DNA of 46,790 nucleotides, from the NCBI GenBank assembly GCA_902534675.1, contig CACAQQ010000005.1, forward strand, positions 1 to 46,790. The letters run 5' to 3'. Both the position numbers and the translations under genes were made by a program. The notes beneath the pieces were generated by a model. That model had not been told where the DNA came from and ran no database searches. It worked only from the letters and a program-made list of their open reading frames with translations. This document shows positions 27,713-38,098 of this stretch, one piece after another (the stretch's first letter is position 1; each line of letters starts with the position of its first letter). The DNA comes from an uncultured Prochlorococcus sp. Its GTDB lineage: Bacteria > Cyanobacteriota > Cyanobacteriia > PCC-6307 > Cyanobiaceae.

Positions 27713-28441
27713 TTATTTTACTAAATGATTTTCAAGCGCATAACGAACTAATTCGGTTCGGCTAGATGTACCTGTCTTAATAAAAAGTCTACTTACATAT
27801 TTCTCAACATTTCTAATTGATGTTTCAAGCTGTCTTGCAATTTCTTTGTTCATCAGGCCCTCTGCTACTAGTTGAAGTACACTTGCTTCTCTTGGAGTAA
27901 AACTAGGAATATTTATTTTATTTTCTGAATTAGTTGGATTTTGGTCTGTAAGCATAGATTTTATTTCAGTAATTTGTTTAGCCATTTTGCTTACATCAAT
28001 ATCTGCGAATCGTGCGGCTTCTTTTAGTAAACGTTCTTGTCTGTTGATTACATTTTTAACTCTTGCAGCTAATTCATCGGGATCGAAAGGTTTGGAAATA
28101 TAATCATCAACTCCTGCAAGATAACCTTCTGTTCTGTCTAGCGTCATTCCTTTTGCAGTTAGAAAAATAACTGGAGTTCCCCCTAATTTTTCATCCTCTC
28201 TAATTTTTTCTAATAAAGCATAACCGTTGGCTCGTGGCATCATAATATCGCTAATTATCAAATCGGGGAAAATTGTTTGAGCTTTTTCCCAACCATCCTC
28301 TCCATCAACTGCAATAAATATTTCAAAGCCTTCATCTTCAAGAAATGTTTTAACAGCTGTTCTCAAACCAGGCTCATCATCAACTAATAAAATTCTTGAT
28401 TTTCTTACCGGTTCATTATTTATTTGATTAATTTCATTCAT
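27713..28441 (-). CDS. Response regulator with LuxR-type HTH (Ycf29-like)
   Basis: Two-component response regulator. The receiver domain covers residues 15-130, with acidic pocket Asp21-Asp22, the phospho-acceptor Asp65 in LIISDIMMPR, and the Lys in YISKPFDPDEL. A linker of about 45 residues leads to the LuxR-type HTH near 180-238 (FTPREASVLQLVAEGLMNKE, then NVEKYVSRLF). The order and the GLMNKEIAR / VEKYVSRLF wording match the Ycf29 family known from cyanobacteria and red-algal plastids. No sensor kinase is adjacent, so the input signal is unknown. Confidence 0.88.
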   Translation of the reverse strand: MNEINQINNEPVRKSRILLVDDEPGLRTAVKTFLEDEGFEIFIAVDGEDGWEKAQTIFPDLIISDIMMPRANGYALLEKIREDEKLGGTPVIFLTAKGMTLDRTEGYLAGVDDYISKPFDPDELAARVKNVINRQERLLKEAARFADIDVSKMAKQITEIKSMLTDQNPTNSENKINIPSFTPREASVLQLVAEGLMNKEIARQLETSIRNVEKYVSRLFIKTGTSSRTELVRYALENHLVK

Positions 28442-28500
28442 TTTTTTAATTCTTTAATTTGATTTTCTAGTAATAAACAGAATTTTATATACTAAACATA

Positions 28501-29646
28501 ATGCTATCAACTCCCATACTACTAGACTATCAATCTTCGACTCCATGCTCTAAAGATGTCGTCGATTCTATGAAACCTTTTTGGAGTGAGATATTTTCTA
28601 ACCCTTCAAGCAAATCTAATTTGGCGGGGATTAACGCAAGCGCTATATTGGAAGCCTCAAGAGAAAAAATAGAACAAAGTTTATTCCTTAAGAATAAAAA
28701 AGTTATTTTTACAAGTGGAGCAACTGAATCTAATAACTTAGCCTTATTAGGTTTTGCTAGAAATTTCTATAAAAAAACAGGAAATTACGGACATATTATT
28801 ACCTTAAAAACGGAGCATAAAGCTGTTTTGGAGCCCTTAAACCAACTAAAAAAAGAGGGATTTATGGTCACAGAAATTAATCCTGAGAAAGATGGCTTAA
28901 TTTCAGAAGAACAATTCAAAAAAAAAATAAGAGAAGATACATTTCTGGTTAGTGTCATGTTGGCAAATAACGAAATAGGAGTTATTCAGCCCATAGAAAA
29001 TATTTCAAAAATATGTAAATCGAGAGGAATAACATTTCACTCTGATTTTGCACAATGTTTAGGTTATATGGCGTTAGAAAATCTTTTATCAGATGTAAAC
29101 ATGATAACGATGAGTTCTCACAAAATATATGGTCCTAAAGGGATAGGACTTCTTTTGATTGATGAAGAAATTAATCTTGAGCCTTTAATTGTTGGAGGAG
29201 GTCAGGAATATGGTCTTAGGTCTGGCACATTACCTCTTCCTTTAGTAGTTGGCTTTGCTAAAGCAATAGAGATAGCAGTTTTTAATCAAAAAAACAATGC
29301 TGAGAAATTACTTTTTTATAGAAATATTCTTTTAGAAGGGTTGTTAAAAAATAATTCTGGTTTATTAATTAATGGCTCAATAGAAAAAAGATTACCTCAC
29401 AATTTAAATTTGACTGTATTGAATTTAAACGGAGCAAAGTTTCATAAACTTTTAAAATCTAAAATAATTTGTTCTACTGGATCTGCATGTAGTAATGGTG
29501 AACCATCTCATGTTTTACTAGCCTTAGGTAGATCTATTAAAGAAGCAGAATCTTCTATAAGGTTAAGTATTGGATTAAGTACTAATTCAGAAGATATAAA
29601 ACAAGCAATTCATATTCTTACAGATACGATCAGATCATTAAGATAG
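28501..29646 (+). CDS. Cysteine desulfurase (NifS/IscS type)
   Basis: PLP enzyme that takes sulfur from cysteine for iron-sulfur clusters, tRNA thiolation or other sulfur carriers. The PLP lysine is Lys208 in SSHKIYGPKG. The persulfide Cys330 sits in CSTGSACSNG, a group I (IscS/NifS) loop, rather than the SufS type. TSGATESNN (71-79) and the SDFAQ Asp-Gln pair also match. Length, 381 residues, is typical. It is not in a suf cluster; rsmH lies convergent 13 bp beyond its stop, and the Ycf29-like gene is divergent. Confidence 0.93.
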   Translation: MLSTPILLDYQSSTPCSKDVVDSMKPFWSEIFSNPSSKSNLAGINASAILEASREKIEQSLFLKNKKVIFTSGATESNNLALLGFARNFYKKTGNYGHIITLKTEHKAVLEPLNQLKKEGFMVTEINPEKDGLISEEQFKKKIREDTFLVSVMLANNEIGVIQPIENISKICKSRGITFHSDFAQCLGYMALENLLSDVNMITMSSHKIYGPKGIGLLLIDEEINLEPLIVGGGQEYGLRSGTLPLPLVVGFAKAIEIAVFNQKNNAEKLLFYRNILLEGLLKNNSGLLINGSIEKRLPHNLNLTVLNLNGAKFHKLLKSKIICSTGSACSNGEPSHVLLALGRSIKEAESSIRLSIGLSTNSEDIKQAIHILTDTIRSLR

Positions 29647-29659
29647 AAATTAATGGGTT

Positions 29660-30562
29660 TTAATTTAATTGAGCAATTCTTAATTTTCCACTTCTAGCTC
29701 TTTTATTTAGTTCGACTTCTTGTTCAGAAGGAGTTATTGGCTTTTTTGTCAGGTTTTTTAGTCTTTGATCATTCTTAAAACAACTTTTAACTAACCTATC
29801 CTCAAGGGAATGAAAACTAATAATAGAAATAATACCCCCTGGCAAAAGCCATTCAGGTACAACTTGCAAAAATTTTTCTAATACTTCAATTTCTTTATTA
29901 ACAGCAATTCTTAGTGCTTGAAATGTTCTTGTTGCTGGATGTATTTTTTTATATCTTTGTTTTGGTGGGAAGCAGCCTGCAATAGAATAAGCCAACTCTT
30001 TTGTCCCAGAATATTTCCCATTTTCCTTCAAATCCAATTTTATTTTTCTAGCAATCTTTCTTGATAATCTCTCATCTCCATATTTATAGATTAGGTTAGC
30101 TAGATCTTTTTCATTTAAAGCCTCAATTAGTTTCTCTGCATCAACATCAAGAAAAGGATTCATGCGCATATCGAGCGGACCATCTTTTTGGAAACTAAAT
30201 CCTCTTTTAGGGTCATCAATTTGGTTACTATTTACTCCAAGATCTGCAATCACAAAAGAAACTTTTTCTTTTGGTACAAAATCCCCAAAATTTGAAGCCC
30301 TTATATCAATCCTACTTTTAAACTCATCAAGTTTTTTTGATGCTGATTTTCTTGCGAATGGATCTTGATCAAGTCCAATTATATTTAAACCCGAATATTT
30401 TCTCAATAAATGATAAGAGTGTCCGCCTCCGCCTAAAGTTGCGTCTATTCCCTTAAGTTGATTGTTATGTATAAGTGGGTAATGCTCTAATGAGGCCATA
30501 ATCTCATCTGTCATAACTGATTGATGATTGAAAAAAGATGAATCAGATAGGTCAGTTTGCAT
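29660..30562 (-). CDS. rsmH: 16S rRNA (cytosine-1402-N4)-methyltransferase
   Basis: RsmH (MraW) methylates N4 of C1402 in the ribosomal P site. The SAM motif is DATLGGGGHSYHLL near residues 40-53. The family-typical HQSVMTDEIM opening, DLGVNSNQIDDPKRGFSF block, and late ISFHSLEDRLVKSCF segment are all visible. Length is 300 residues. It is not in a mra/fts cluster here. It is divergent from ndhH with 38 bp between the start codons. Confidence 0.96.
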   Translation of the reverse strand: MQTDLSDSSFFNHQSVMTDEIMASLEHYPLIHNNQLKGIDATLGGGGHSYHLLRKYSGLNIIGLDQDPFARKSASKKLDEFKSRIDIRASNFGDFVPKEKVSFVIADLGVNSNQIDDPKRGFSFQKDGPLDMRMNPFLDVDAEKLIEALNEKDLANLIYKYGDERLSRKIARKIKLDLKENGKYSGTKELAYSIAGCFPPKQRYKKIHPATRTFQALRIAVNKEIEVLEKFLQVVPEWLLPGGIISIISFHSLEDRLVKSCFKNDQRLKNLTKKPITPSEQEVELNKRARSGKLRIAQLN

Positions 30563-30600
30563 AACTTTCGACTAAGATTTATTTAGAAGTTAAATTTCGA

Positions 30601-31788
30601 ATGGCTCAACTAGAGACTAGAACAGAACCAATGGTGGTCAATTTTGGCCCCCACCATCCCTCAATGCATGGGGTTTTAAGGTTAGTTGTAACTCTTGATG
30701 GGGAGAATGTCATTGATTGTGAGCCAGTAATTGGATATTTACATAGAGGAATGGAAAAGATAGCTGAAAATAGGACAAATGTAATGTATGTCCCTTATGT
30801 AAGCAGAATGGATTATGCAGCAGGAATGTTTTATGAAGCTATTGTAGTAAATGCTCCTGAAAGATTAGCTAATATTCCAGTTCCCAAAAGAGCTAGTTAT
30901 ATCAGAGTTCTTATGCTCGAACTTAATCGTATTGCTAATCATCTTTTATGGCTTGGCCCCTTTTTAGCAGACGTAGGAGCTCAAACTCCATTTTTCTATA
31001 TTTTTAGAGAAAGAGAGATGATCTATGATCTCTGGGAAGCTGCTACTGGGCAAAGGCTAATAAATAATAATTTCTTTAGGATAGGCGGTGTCGCATGTGA
31101 TCTCCCATACGGATGGTTAGAAAAATGTATAGACTTTTGCGATTGGTTCGGCCCTAAGATAGATGAATACGAAAAATTAATCACAAATAATCCAATTTTT
31201 AGAAAAAGAATTGAAGGTCTAGGAACAATACAAAGGGACCAGGCAATTAATTGGTCTTTGTCTGGCCCAATGCTTAGAGCTTCTGGAGTTTCCTGGGATT
31301 TAAGGAAAGTCGATAGTTATGAATGTTATGACGATTTTGATTGGAAGATTGCTTCAGAAAAAGAAGGAGATTGTTATGCGAGATATCGAGTAAGAGTTGA
31401 AGAGATGAGACAATCACTAAGCATCATTCGCCAAGCCTGCAGAATGATTCCAGGAGGTCCAACAGAAAATTTGGAAGCTCAAAGAATGGCGACTGAAGAT
31501 AAGAAAAGTGAAATATTTGGTATTGACTATCAATATGTAGCTAAGAAGGTTGCTCCAACTTTTAAAATTCCTAACGGGGAATTATATACAAGATTAGAGT
31601 CTGGCAAAGGAGAAATAGGTGTATTTATTCAAGGAAATAATGAAGTTACCCCATGGAGATTTAAAATCAGAGCAGCTGATTTAAATAATCTGCAAATATT
31701 GCCTCATATCCTTAAAGGTGCCAAAATCGCTGATATTATGGCAATCCTTGGTTCAATAGATGTCATTATGGGATCTGTTGATAGATAA
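30601..31788 (+). CDS. ndhH: NDH-1 49-kDa-type subunit NdhH
   Basis: Peripheral-arm subunit, related to NiFe-hydrogenase large subunits, that forms the plastoquinone site with NdhK and NdhA. Clear blocks: [18 protein letters not shown] (residues 13-30), [13 protein letters not shown] (47-59), and the C-terminal [13 protein letters not shown], with the conserved Asp-Arg end. Length is 395 residues. It is followed after 9 bp by the thioesterase gene and so may be cotranscribed with it. Confidence 0.97.
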   Translation: MAQLETRTEPMVVNFGPHHPSMHGVLRLVVTLDGENVIDCEPVIGYLHRGMEKIAENRTNVMYVPYVSRMDYAAGMFYEAIVVNAPERLANIPVPKRASYIRVLMLELNRIANHLLWLGPFLADVGAQTPFFYIFREREMIYDLWEAATGQRLINNNFFRIGGVACDLPYGWLEKCIDFCDWFGPKIDEYEKLITNNPIFRKRIEGLGTIQRDQAINWSLSGPMLRASGVSWDLRKVDSYECYDDFDWKIASEKEGDCYARYRVRVEEMRQSLSIIRQACRMIPGGPTENLEAQRMATEDKKSEIFGIDYQYVAKKVAPTFKIPNGELYTRLESGKGEIGVFIQGNNEVTPWRFKIRAADLNNLQILPHILKGAKIADIMAILGSIDVIMGSVDR

Positions 31789-31797
31789 TTTCTTTAA

Positions 31798-32250
<453 letters not shown>

Positions 32251-32253
32251 TTA

Positions 32254-33456
32254 TTATTTTTTAAATTTATAGTTTATTTTTTCTGTAATGCTATTTTTGT
32301 TTTTAACAATCCACTTTTCAGGCTTTTCATGTTTAGGCCAACTTTGAGAAAATTTTTTTAATAAATTTAAAGAAATTTCAATATTTTTATTATTTGTAAG
32401 TTCTCTAAATTCAACTACTACTTTAATTTTATTTTCCCATAATTTGTTAGATACTTTTGAAATATTGAATTTATTAATTGGGATATTTTCTTTCATAATG
32501 AAATCATTTAATCTAGATTCAATTACTTCAGGGAAAACGATTTCTCCACCTGAATTAAAGGCATTATCACTTCTTCCAATAAAGTTTAAATAGAAAGAAT
32601 TATTGATTTGATTAATTTCACCTAAATCACCTGTTTGCCACCACCCATTTTTATTTTTGAAATTTTCAGTTTTTAAAGAGTCTATTATTTCGATTCCAAT
32701 TCTGGCTGATTTTATCTCGATTAATCCTTGTGCGTTAATTCTTATTTTTGTATCAGGTAGTATTTCTCCAACATTTTTAAAACCCATTAAGAATTCTTTT
32801 GGCTTTAAACTCGAAACCATTGCTGCTGTTTCAGTTGAGCCGTAACAAGGTGCTAATTTTATTTTTTCTTTAATACATCTTTCTGCAGTTTCGTCTGAAA
32901 TTGAAGCTCCACCTACCCAAATTAGATCAAAAATTTTTAGCCAACTAATTCCATCTTTTTGAGCTAAAAGTCTTTGTAATTGGGTAGGTACTAATGACGT
33001 AATTAAATGTTTTTTGTTTTTTTTAAATTTTATTGTTAAAAGTAAAAGTTCTCGAGTTTTTTTTATCAAATTCGGAGAAATATTAATACAATCACATCCC
33101 CAAGTTTGACTTCTAAAAATTGGCATTAATCCACTTATATGGTTCAGGGGTAAAGTATTTAAAATTAAGCAGTTTTGCAATTCAAATCCTTGCTCTATTA
33201 GCCATTGACCTGATGTAGCTGCAGATAATTTAAGATTATCTAAATGGTGAAAACATTGTCTCGGTTTTCCAGAACTCCCACTACTGTTTAAGATAATTGC
33301 TGGCCCATTTTCAGTAATTGAATCTAATACATCTTTGTCTTGATAAAATTTGTTTTTTACATAAATAATTTTATTCTCTCTAATTTTTTCAATAATTTTC
33401 TTTACAGATTGAGTTTCGTTATTTTCAACTTCAATAGTATGAATTTTATTTTTCAT
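32254..33456 (-). CDS. menE: O-succinylbenzoate-CoA ligase
   Basis: Adenylate-forming enzyme activating o-succinylbenzoate for ring closure in phylloquinone synthesis. The AMP-binding P-loop is SSGSSGKPRQ. YGSTETAAM (A5 motif) and WWQTGDLGEI (A7) are visible, and FIGRSDNAFNSGGE is the hinge. At about 400 residues it is short for the superfamily but normal for picocyanobacterial MenE. I chose the ATG at 33456 because it gives an ATGA 4-bp overlap with menC, as seen between menA and menC. The ATG four codons upstream (33468) is the alternative. Confidence 0.92.
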   Translation of the reverse strand: MKNKIHTIEVENNETQSVKKIIEKIRENKIIYVKNKFYQDKDVLDSITENGPAIILNSSGSSGKPRQCFHHLDNLKLSAATSGQWLIEQGFELQNCLILNTLPLNHISGLMPIFRSQTWGCDCINISPNLIKKTRELLLLTIKFKKNKKHLITSLVPTQLQRLLAQKDGISWLKIFDLIWVGGASISDETAERCIKEKIKLAPCYGSTETAAMVSSLKPKEFLMGFKNVGEILPDTKIRINAQGLIEIKSARIGIEIIDSLKTENFKNKNGWWQTGDLGEINQINNSFYLNFIGRSDNAFNSGGEIVFPEVIESRLNDFIMKENIPINKFNISKVSNKLWENKIKVVVEFRELTNNKNIEISLNLLKKFSQSWPKHEKPEKWIVKNKNSITEKINYKFKK

Positions 33457-34418
33457 AGTTGATCCCATATCTTTTTTGCTTCATTTAAAAATAGAAACGA
33501 ATTAGGGAATTTATTTATTGCTAAACCAGGAACTTTTGGAGTTGGTCCTTGTAATTGTAGAGACGATAAATGATAAAGCCATCTGTTCCCTATACCAGTT
33601 TCAAATGAGGTACTTATAGATATTAAAGCTTTTTTATTTTCTAATTCTCTTAAAAGCTTAACTGGATTATTTTCTTGAGAAGGCCTTCTAATTTGCCAAC
33701 CTTTCCACTCATTAATCAAATTTGGAAATTTTAAAAGTGATTCGTCTAAGGCTATAGGGACTTTTTTGTTTAGTTCTGTCAGTCCATCAATATCATCAAC
33801 ACAGAGAGGTTGTTCTAACCAATCTACATTTTTGTTATCTTTCAAAATATCAGCCCATCTATTAGCTATCTCTCTTCCCCAAGAACCATTAGCATCTATT
33901 CTTAACTTAATATTATTGCCTATTTGGCTTAAAATTTCTTCTAAACTTGCTTCTTCCTCATGATTATTTTTTAATGCTACTTTCCATTTTATGGTTAATG
34001 ATTTTCCAATATCAGATTGTCTTTTTTTAATTTCATTTAGATCTGAAACTACACTTTCATGATTTAGCAATATGGCTGTTTTATCAATTTCATCAAAGTA
34101 GTAGTTTTCTTTAAAAATTATTTTTCCATTTATTTCGGCTAATGCAGAATTTATTGCAGATTGAATGCACGGGTGAAAAATATTTATTTGCTCAGATAAA
34201 TTTGAAAGTTCTACATACTCAGGAATCATATCTAGTTGTTTCGCGCACTTTTTTAAGTCTTCTTTATGAAGCGGTGAAACTTCTCCAAACCCAATTTTTT
34301 TATCATTACTTGTTAATTTAATTATCCAACCCGATTTTGTATGGTAAGTGGTTTTAGAATTATCTACTTTGGCGGATAACTTAAAGCTATAAGATTTTTT
34401 TTGAAATATTAAGTTCAT
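33453..34418 (-). CDS. menC: o-Succinylbenzoate synthase
   Basis: Enolase-superfamily dehydratase that makes OSB from SHCHC. The KxK catalytic lysine pair appears in TIKWKVAL. Metal-binding acids lie in RIDANGSWG, WLEQPL and ALDESL, in the right order. The late SISTSFETGIGN segment carries the last conserved site. Length is 321 residues, with a diverged N-terminal capping domain. It overlaps menA upstream and menE downstream by 4 bp each (ATGA), so translation is probably coupled. Confidence 0.93.
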   Translation of the reverse strand: MNLIFQKKSYSFKLSAKVDNSKTTYHTKSGWIIKLTSNDKKIGFGEVSPLHKEDLKKCAKQLDMIPEYVELSNLSEQINIFHPCIQSAINSALAEINGKIIFKENYYFDEIDKTAILLNHESVVSDLNEIKKRQSDIGKSLTIKWKVALKNNHEEEASLEEILSQIGNNIKLRIDANGSWGREIANRWADILKDNKNVDWLEQPLCVDDIDGLTELNKKVPIALDESLLKFPNLINEWKGWQIRRPSQENNPVKLLRELENKKALISISTSFETGIGNRWLYHLSSLQLQGPTPKVPGLAINKFPNSFLFLNEAKKIWDQL

Positions 34419-35332
34419 TTATTAAGCAAGTAATTAAATATTAATCCTGTGATTAAGCCAACTCCATTAAGAGTTTGAAATTTTATTGCGATGAATTTAC
34501 AATTTTTTATTGCACTAGGGTTTTTATATGAAGATCTTAATAAATTTATAAGTCTTATTGCTTGAGGAAAACTAATCAAATAAAGGATACTAAATACTGG
34601 AATAAATCCATAAACTATAGTGAAAAGTTGAAAAATATATATTGTAAAAATTATCCAAGGCACAAATTGAGAACCTTTTTTTGCCCCTAAGCGAACTAAA
34701 GGTGAGTTTTTCCCATGCTTTTTATCTTCAGAAATTTGATGAAAATGAGAACAAAATAATACAAGAGTTGTTGCCAAGGAGGGTCCTGAACCAAGTAATA
34801 AAGAAACTTTCCAGGGAATATCTTCAAAGAAAATATCAGACGAATTTAATGCAATTAAGACTGCAGAGTAAGCAAAAGGTCCAAATGCAAGCCAGCATAA
34901 TGGTTCTCCTAAACCTTGATAGCCAAATCTAAAGGGAGGGCCTTGATATAAATATCCTAAGAAGCAGCAAGCTGCCACCAAAATTAAAATGTTTATACTT
35001 GTTGATACTGAAATAATTGAAATTATTAATAAACCAATAACTAAAGATGTATATGCAATAAATGAAATTATTTTTTTATTTTTTACAAGATTTAAAATTG
35101 AATGGAATTTAAATTCATCGATTCCTGTTTCTGCGTCGAATAAATCATTTGTTAGATTTTCCCAAAGTAATATCAAAATTGCAGCTAAAGTAAATGCAAT
35201 CAAATTATAAATTTTTACCTTTCCATATTGATTGAGTAAATAAGCCCCTGTTATTAAAACTGGAAGTATGGCAACAGAATAAAGAGGCCATTTTATTGCT
35301 TGTTTCCATAATTTTTTTTTATCTTCGTCCAT
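34415..35332 (-). CDS. menA: DHNA phytyltransferase (MenA, UbiA family)
   Basis: Membrane prenyltransferase that attaches the phytyl chain to dihydroxynaphthoate to give the phylloquinone precursor. The aspartate-rich UbiA motif is NDLFDAETGIDEF near residues 61-73, and a second DKKHGKNSP-type block follows in HQISEDKKHGKNSPLVRLG. About eight or nine membrane segments fill 305 residues. YQGPPFRFGYQGLGE is characteristic of the family. It is the first gene of menA-menC-menE and is divergent from menF across 101 bp that must hold both promoters. Confidence 0.94.
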   Translation of the reverse strand: MDEDKKKLWKQAIKWPLYSVAILPVLITGAYLLNQYGKVKIYNLIAFTLAAILILLWENLTNDLFDAETGIDEFKFHSILNLVKNKKIISFIAYTSLVIGLLIISIISVSTSINILILVAACCFLGYLYQGPPFRFGYQGLGEPLCWLAFGPFAYSAVLIALNSSDIFFEDIPWKVSLLLGSGPSLATTLVLFCSHFHQISEDKKHGKNSPLVRLGAKKGSQFVPWIIFTIYIFQLFTIVYGFIPVFSILYLISFPQAIRLINLLRSSYKNPSAIKNCKFIAIKFQTLNGVGLITGLIFNYLLNK

Positions 35333-35433
35333 TTTTAATTAACACACAAAATTAGATAATTATTAAATGTAGTTTATAAATTGAGTTACATTTTTTACTT
35401 TATTGCATGATTTTTAGTTATTTTCAATAAGTA

Positions 35434-36846
35434 ATGAAAAATGATTTAAACTTTACAGATTTTTTAATAGATGTGCTGTCCACTTTTGATAAAAAAGTGG
35501 AAAATTCAGGATTAGTAAGTATATGTGTTGAGATTCCTTGTATTGATTTATTTCAAGTATATGAGTTGTTTATAAATAAATATCAGTTTTCTTCATTTTG
35601 GGAGGAATCTGATGCCATCTCATACATTGCTTTCGACAAATGTAAATATGTTACTTTGGATGGTCCAAAAAGATTTGAGGTAGCAAAAGAGTTTAATTCT
35701 GAGAATTTTAAAAATTTAATAAACTTAACCAATGAATCAAATATTTCCGCACTTTCAAAAATAATTTATTTATTTTCTTTTTCTGAAAATTTAAATAATA
35801 AGAATTTATCTTTAGATGTTCCAAGTTTGGAAGCTATCTTACCAAAAATATTAATTATCAAAAGCGATAATAATTGCTGGTTAAGAATTAATGGTCACGT
35901 TGAAGGTAAGTCATCATTAAGAACATTAATTGAAGAAATATGGGCAATAAGAACTCAAGTTATTAATTCTGGCTTGGAATTAAAAAAATTATCCAGCCTA
36001 AAAACTATTTTTGATGTTCCTATTATTGATGATTTCTTAAACTCTTTAGAAACTTCTAATATAAATTTGAAAAAAGTATTAAATAGAGGAATTCAATTAC
36101 TAGAGAAAGATATCCTTGAAAAGATAGTTTTAGCCCATAGGATTAAAATAAAACTAAAGAATAAATTAGATTTAGTAGAAATTTTAAAACGGTTAAAAAA
36201 GAATCAACCTAATACATGCAGGTACGTTTGGAAAAGGAATTGTAAGGATATTTTGTTTGGTGCATCTCCAGAAAAATTATTTTCTTTCGCTAAACCTAAT
36301 TTAACTTTAGAGGCTCTTGCTGGCACTATCTCAACTGATTCAAATTTCAAGAAACTCCTTAAGAGTTCAAAAGACTTAAAGGAGCATAATTATGTAATAC
36401 AGTATTTAATTAAATGTTTGGAAGTTTCCAATATAAAAAACTTCAAAAAAAGTGATATAAAGGTCAATTCATTTGGAGATATTTCTCATTTGCAAACACT
36501 CATTTTCTCTAAAGTTGAGAATATATGTCCTTTTGAATTGCTTAAAAATTTGCATCCATCTCCTGCAGTATGTGGATACCCAAAAAATGAAGCATTGGAT
36601 TGGATAAACACACTTGAGTCTTTCCCTAGAGGAAACTATGCTTCTCCAATGGGTTGGGTTGATGCATCGGGGAATGCTTCGTTTCTTTTAGCAATAAGAG
36701 GAGCAAGATATATTGAAGAAAATATTGAATTTACTGCAGGTTCAGGTTTAGTTACAGGGTCTGTTTTAGAGAAAGAAATAGTTGAGATTAAATTAAAATT
36801 TGAAACTATAGTAAAACAAATATTTTTCGCTAGAGACCCTAAATAA
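35434..36846 (+). CDS. menF: Isochorismate synthase
   Basis: Chorismate-utilising enzyme that makes isochorismate, the first step of phylloquinone synthesis. The C-terminal catalytic core is well conserved: [50 protein letters not shown] and [11 protein letters not shown]. These fit MenF/EntC rather than TrpE, whose companion trpG is elsewhere in this window. The N-terminal 190 residues are poorly conserved. Length is 470 residues. It is divergent from menA, and its stop overlaps the convergent gshB stop by 8 bp. Confidence 0.94.
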   Translation: MKNDLNFTDFLIDVLSTFDKKVENSGLVSICVEIPCIDLFQVYELFINKYQFSSFWEESDAISYIAFDKCKYVTLDGPKRFEVAKEFNSENFKNLINLTNESNISALSKIIYLFSFSENLNNKNLSLDVPSLEAILPKILIIKSDNNCWLRINGHVEGKSSLRTLIEEIWAIRTQVINSGLELKKLSSLKTIFDVPIIDDFLNSLETSNINLKKVLNRGIQLLEKDILEKIVLAHRIKIKLKNKLDLVEILKRLKKNQPNTCRYVWKRNCKDILFGASPEKLFSFAKPNLTLEALAGTISTDSNFKKLLKSSKDLKEHNYVIQYLIKCLEVSNIKNFKKSDIKVNSFGDISHLQTLIFSKVENICPFELLKNLHPSPAVCGYPKNEALDWINTLESFPRGNYASPMGWVDASGNASFLLAIRGARYIEENIEFTAGSGLVTGSVLEKEIVEIKLKFETIVKQIFFARDPK

Positions 36847-37762
36847 TTTCCACTAATTTTTCAATAACTTCTTCCGAAACATTTTTATTGGATAAATTTT
36901 CTATTTCTCTTAAACCTGTTGGACTGGTTACATTAATCTCACTAAGCATTCCATTTATTACATCAATACCCACAAAAAATAAACCTTCATCTTTGAAGTG
37001 TTGAGATAACTCTGAGCAGATACTTTTTTCTTTTTCTGTTAGTAATGTAGGTTCGGCCTTCCCGCCCATTGCTAAATTACTTCTAAAATCGCCTCCTTGC
37101 GGAATCCTATTTATAGATCCAATCGCTTCACCATTTACGATAATTATTCTTTTATCACCCTCTATGACTTCAGGAATAAATTTTTGCATCATAACGGGTA
37201 ATTCTTCTTGAGAAGTGATTAATTCAATGATTGATTTAATTCCTGGAGAATTTTTATTTATCCTTATAACACCTTGACCCCCTTTCCCTCCCAGAGGTTT
37301 TATGACGACTTCATTATTTATATTTGCAAAATTAATAAGATCTTTTACCTTACTCGCAACTATTGTAGGTGCCATGAGGTGGCTGTACCTCAAAGCACCT
37401 AGCTTTTCATTCCATGCTCTTAACGATGACGGTTTGTTAATTACTTTTACTCCTTTTCTTTCGGCAACTTCTAAAAGATGGGTTGCATATAAATAAGCCT
37501 CATTTACGGGAGGATCTTTTCTCATCCAAATGCAATCAAATTCGGCGAGTGGAATGCAATCATTTTCTTTGAAAGAAATCCAAGGATTTACTTTAACTTT
37601 TACGGAAGAGGCCCATACTTCATCACCTCTAGCTTCAAGGTCTTGAGGAGTACAACTCCAGATTTCAATATGTTTTTTTGATGATGCTTGCATTAAAGCA
37701 GCAGATGAATCTTTTATGGGATTTATATTTTTTATTGGATCTATTACGAATAGAAATTTCAT
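36839..37762 (-). CDS. gshB: Glutathione synthetase
   Basis: Joins gamma-glutamylcysteine and glycine using ATP. The N-terminal [16 protein letters not shown] matches the bacterial GshB opening. The ATP-grasp core shows [16 protein letters not shown] (near 150-165), [19 protein letters not shown] and the metal site [21 protein letters not shown]. Length, 307 residues, is standard. It lies 5 bp behind grxC on the same strand, making a small glutathione operon. Confidence 0.96.
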   Translation of the reverse strand: MKFLFVIDPIKNINPIKDSSAALMQASSKKHIEIWSCTPQDLEARGDEVWASSVKVKVNPWISFKENDCIPLAEFDCIWMRKDPPVNEAYLYATHLLEVAERKGVKVINKPSSLRAWNEKLGALRYSHLMAPTIVASKVKDLINFANINNEVVIKPLGGKGGQGVIRINKNSPGIKSIIELITSQEELPVMMQKFIPEVIEGDKRIIIVNGEAIGSINRIPQGGDFRSNLAMGGKAEPTLLTEKEKSICSELSQHFKDEGLFFVGIDVINGMLSEINVTSPTGLREIENLSNKNVSEEVIEKLVEII

Positions 37763-37767
37763 AAGAT

Positions 37768-38022
37768 CTAGTTTAATAATGCGTCTAATTTATCTTCATT
37801 TTCTAATGTGTAGAGATCATCGCAGCCTCCGATACCCTCGTTATCTATAAATATTTGTGGTAATGTTCTTCTCCCATCAGCTCTTTCAGTCATCAATGCT
37901 CTGGCATCTTCATCTCCATCTATCTTATATTCTGTAAAATTTATATTTTTTTTCTTGAGTAAAGATTTTGCTCGAATACAGAATGGGCAATATTGCCAAG
38001 TATAAATTTCAACTTTGGACAT
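37768..38022 (-). CDS. grxC: Glutaredoxin 3
   Basis: Dithiol glutaredoxin that reduces disulfides with glutathione. The active site is CPFC at residues 12-15, with the cis-proline in TLPQIFI and the glutathione-binding GGCDDL at the usual place. Length is 84 residues. It is the first gene of the grxC-gshB pair and is divergent from prfB; the 76-bp region between them should contain both promoters. Confidence 0.95.
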   Translation of the reverse strand: MSKVEIYTWQYCPFCIRAKSLLKKKNINFTEYKIDGDEDARALMTERADGRRTLPQIFIDNEGIGGCDDLYTLENEDKLDALLN

Positions 38023-38098
38023 TTTTTTAAAATAATACTTAGTTTATACTATTAAACAAAAGGGCTTGTTAGATTATAAATAACGATTAAATTCTATT

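Noticed and set aside
38043-38060. GTTTA-N6-TAAAC inverted repeat upstream of prfB/grxC
   Set aside because: Five-base AT-rich arms are expected by chance at this base composition.
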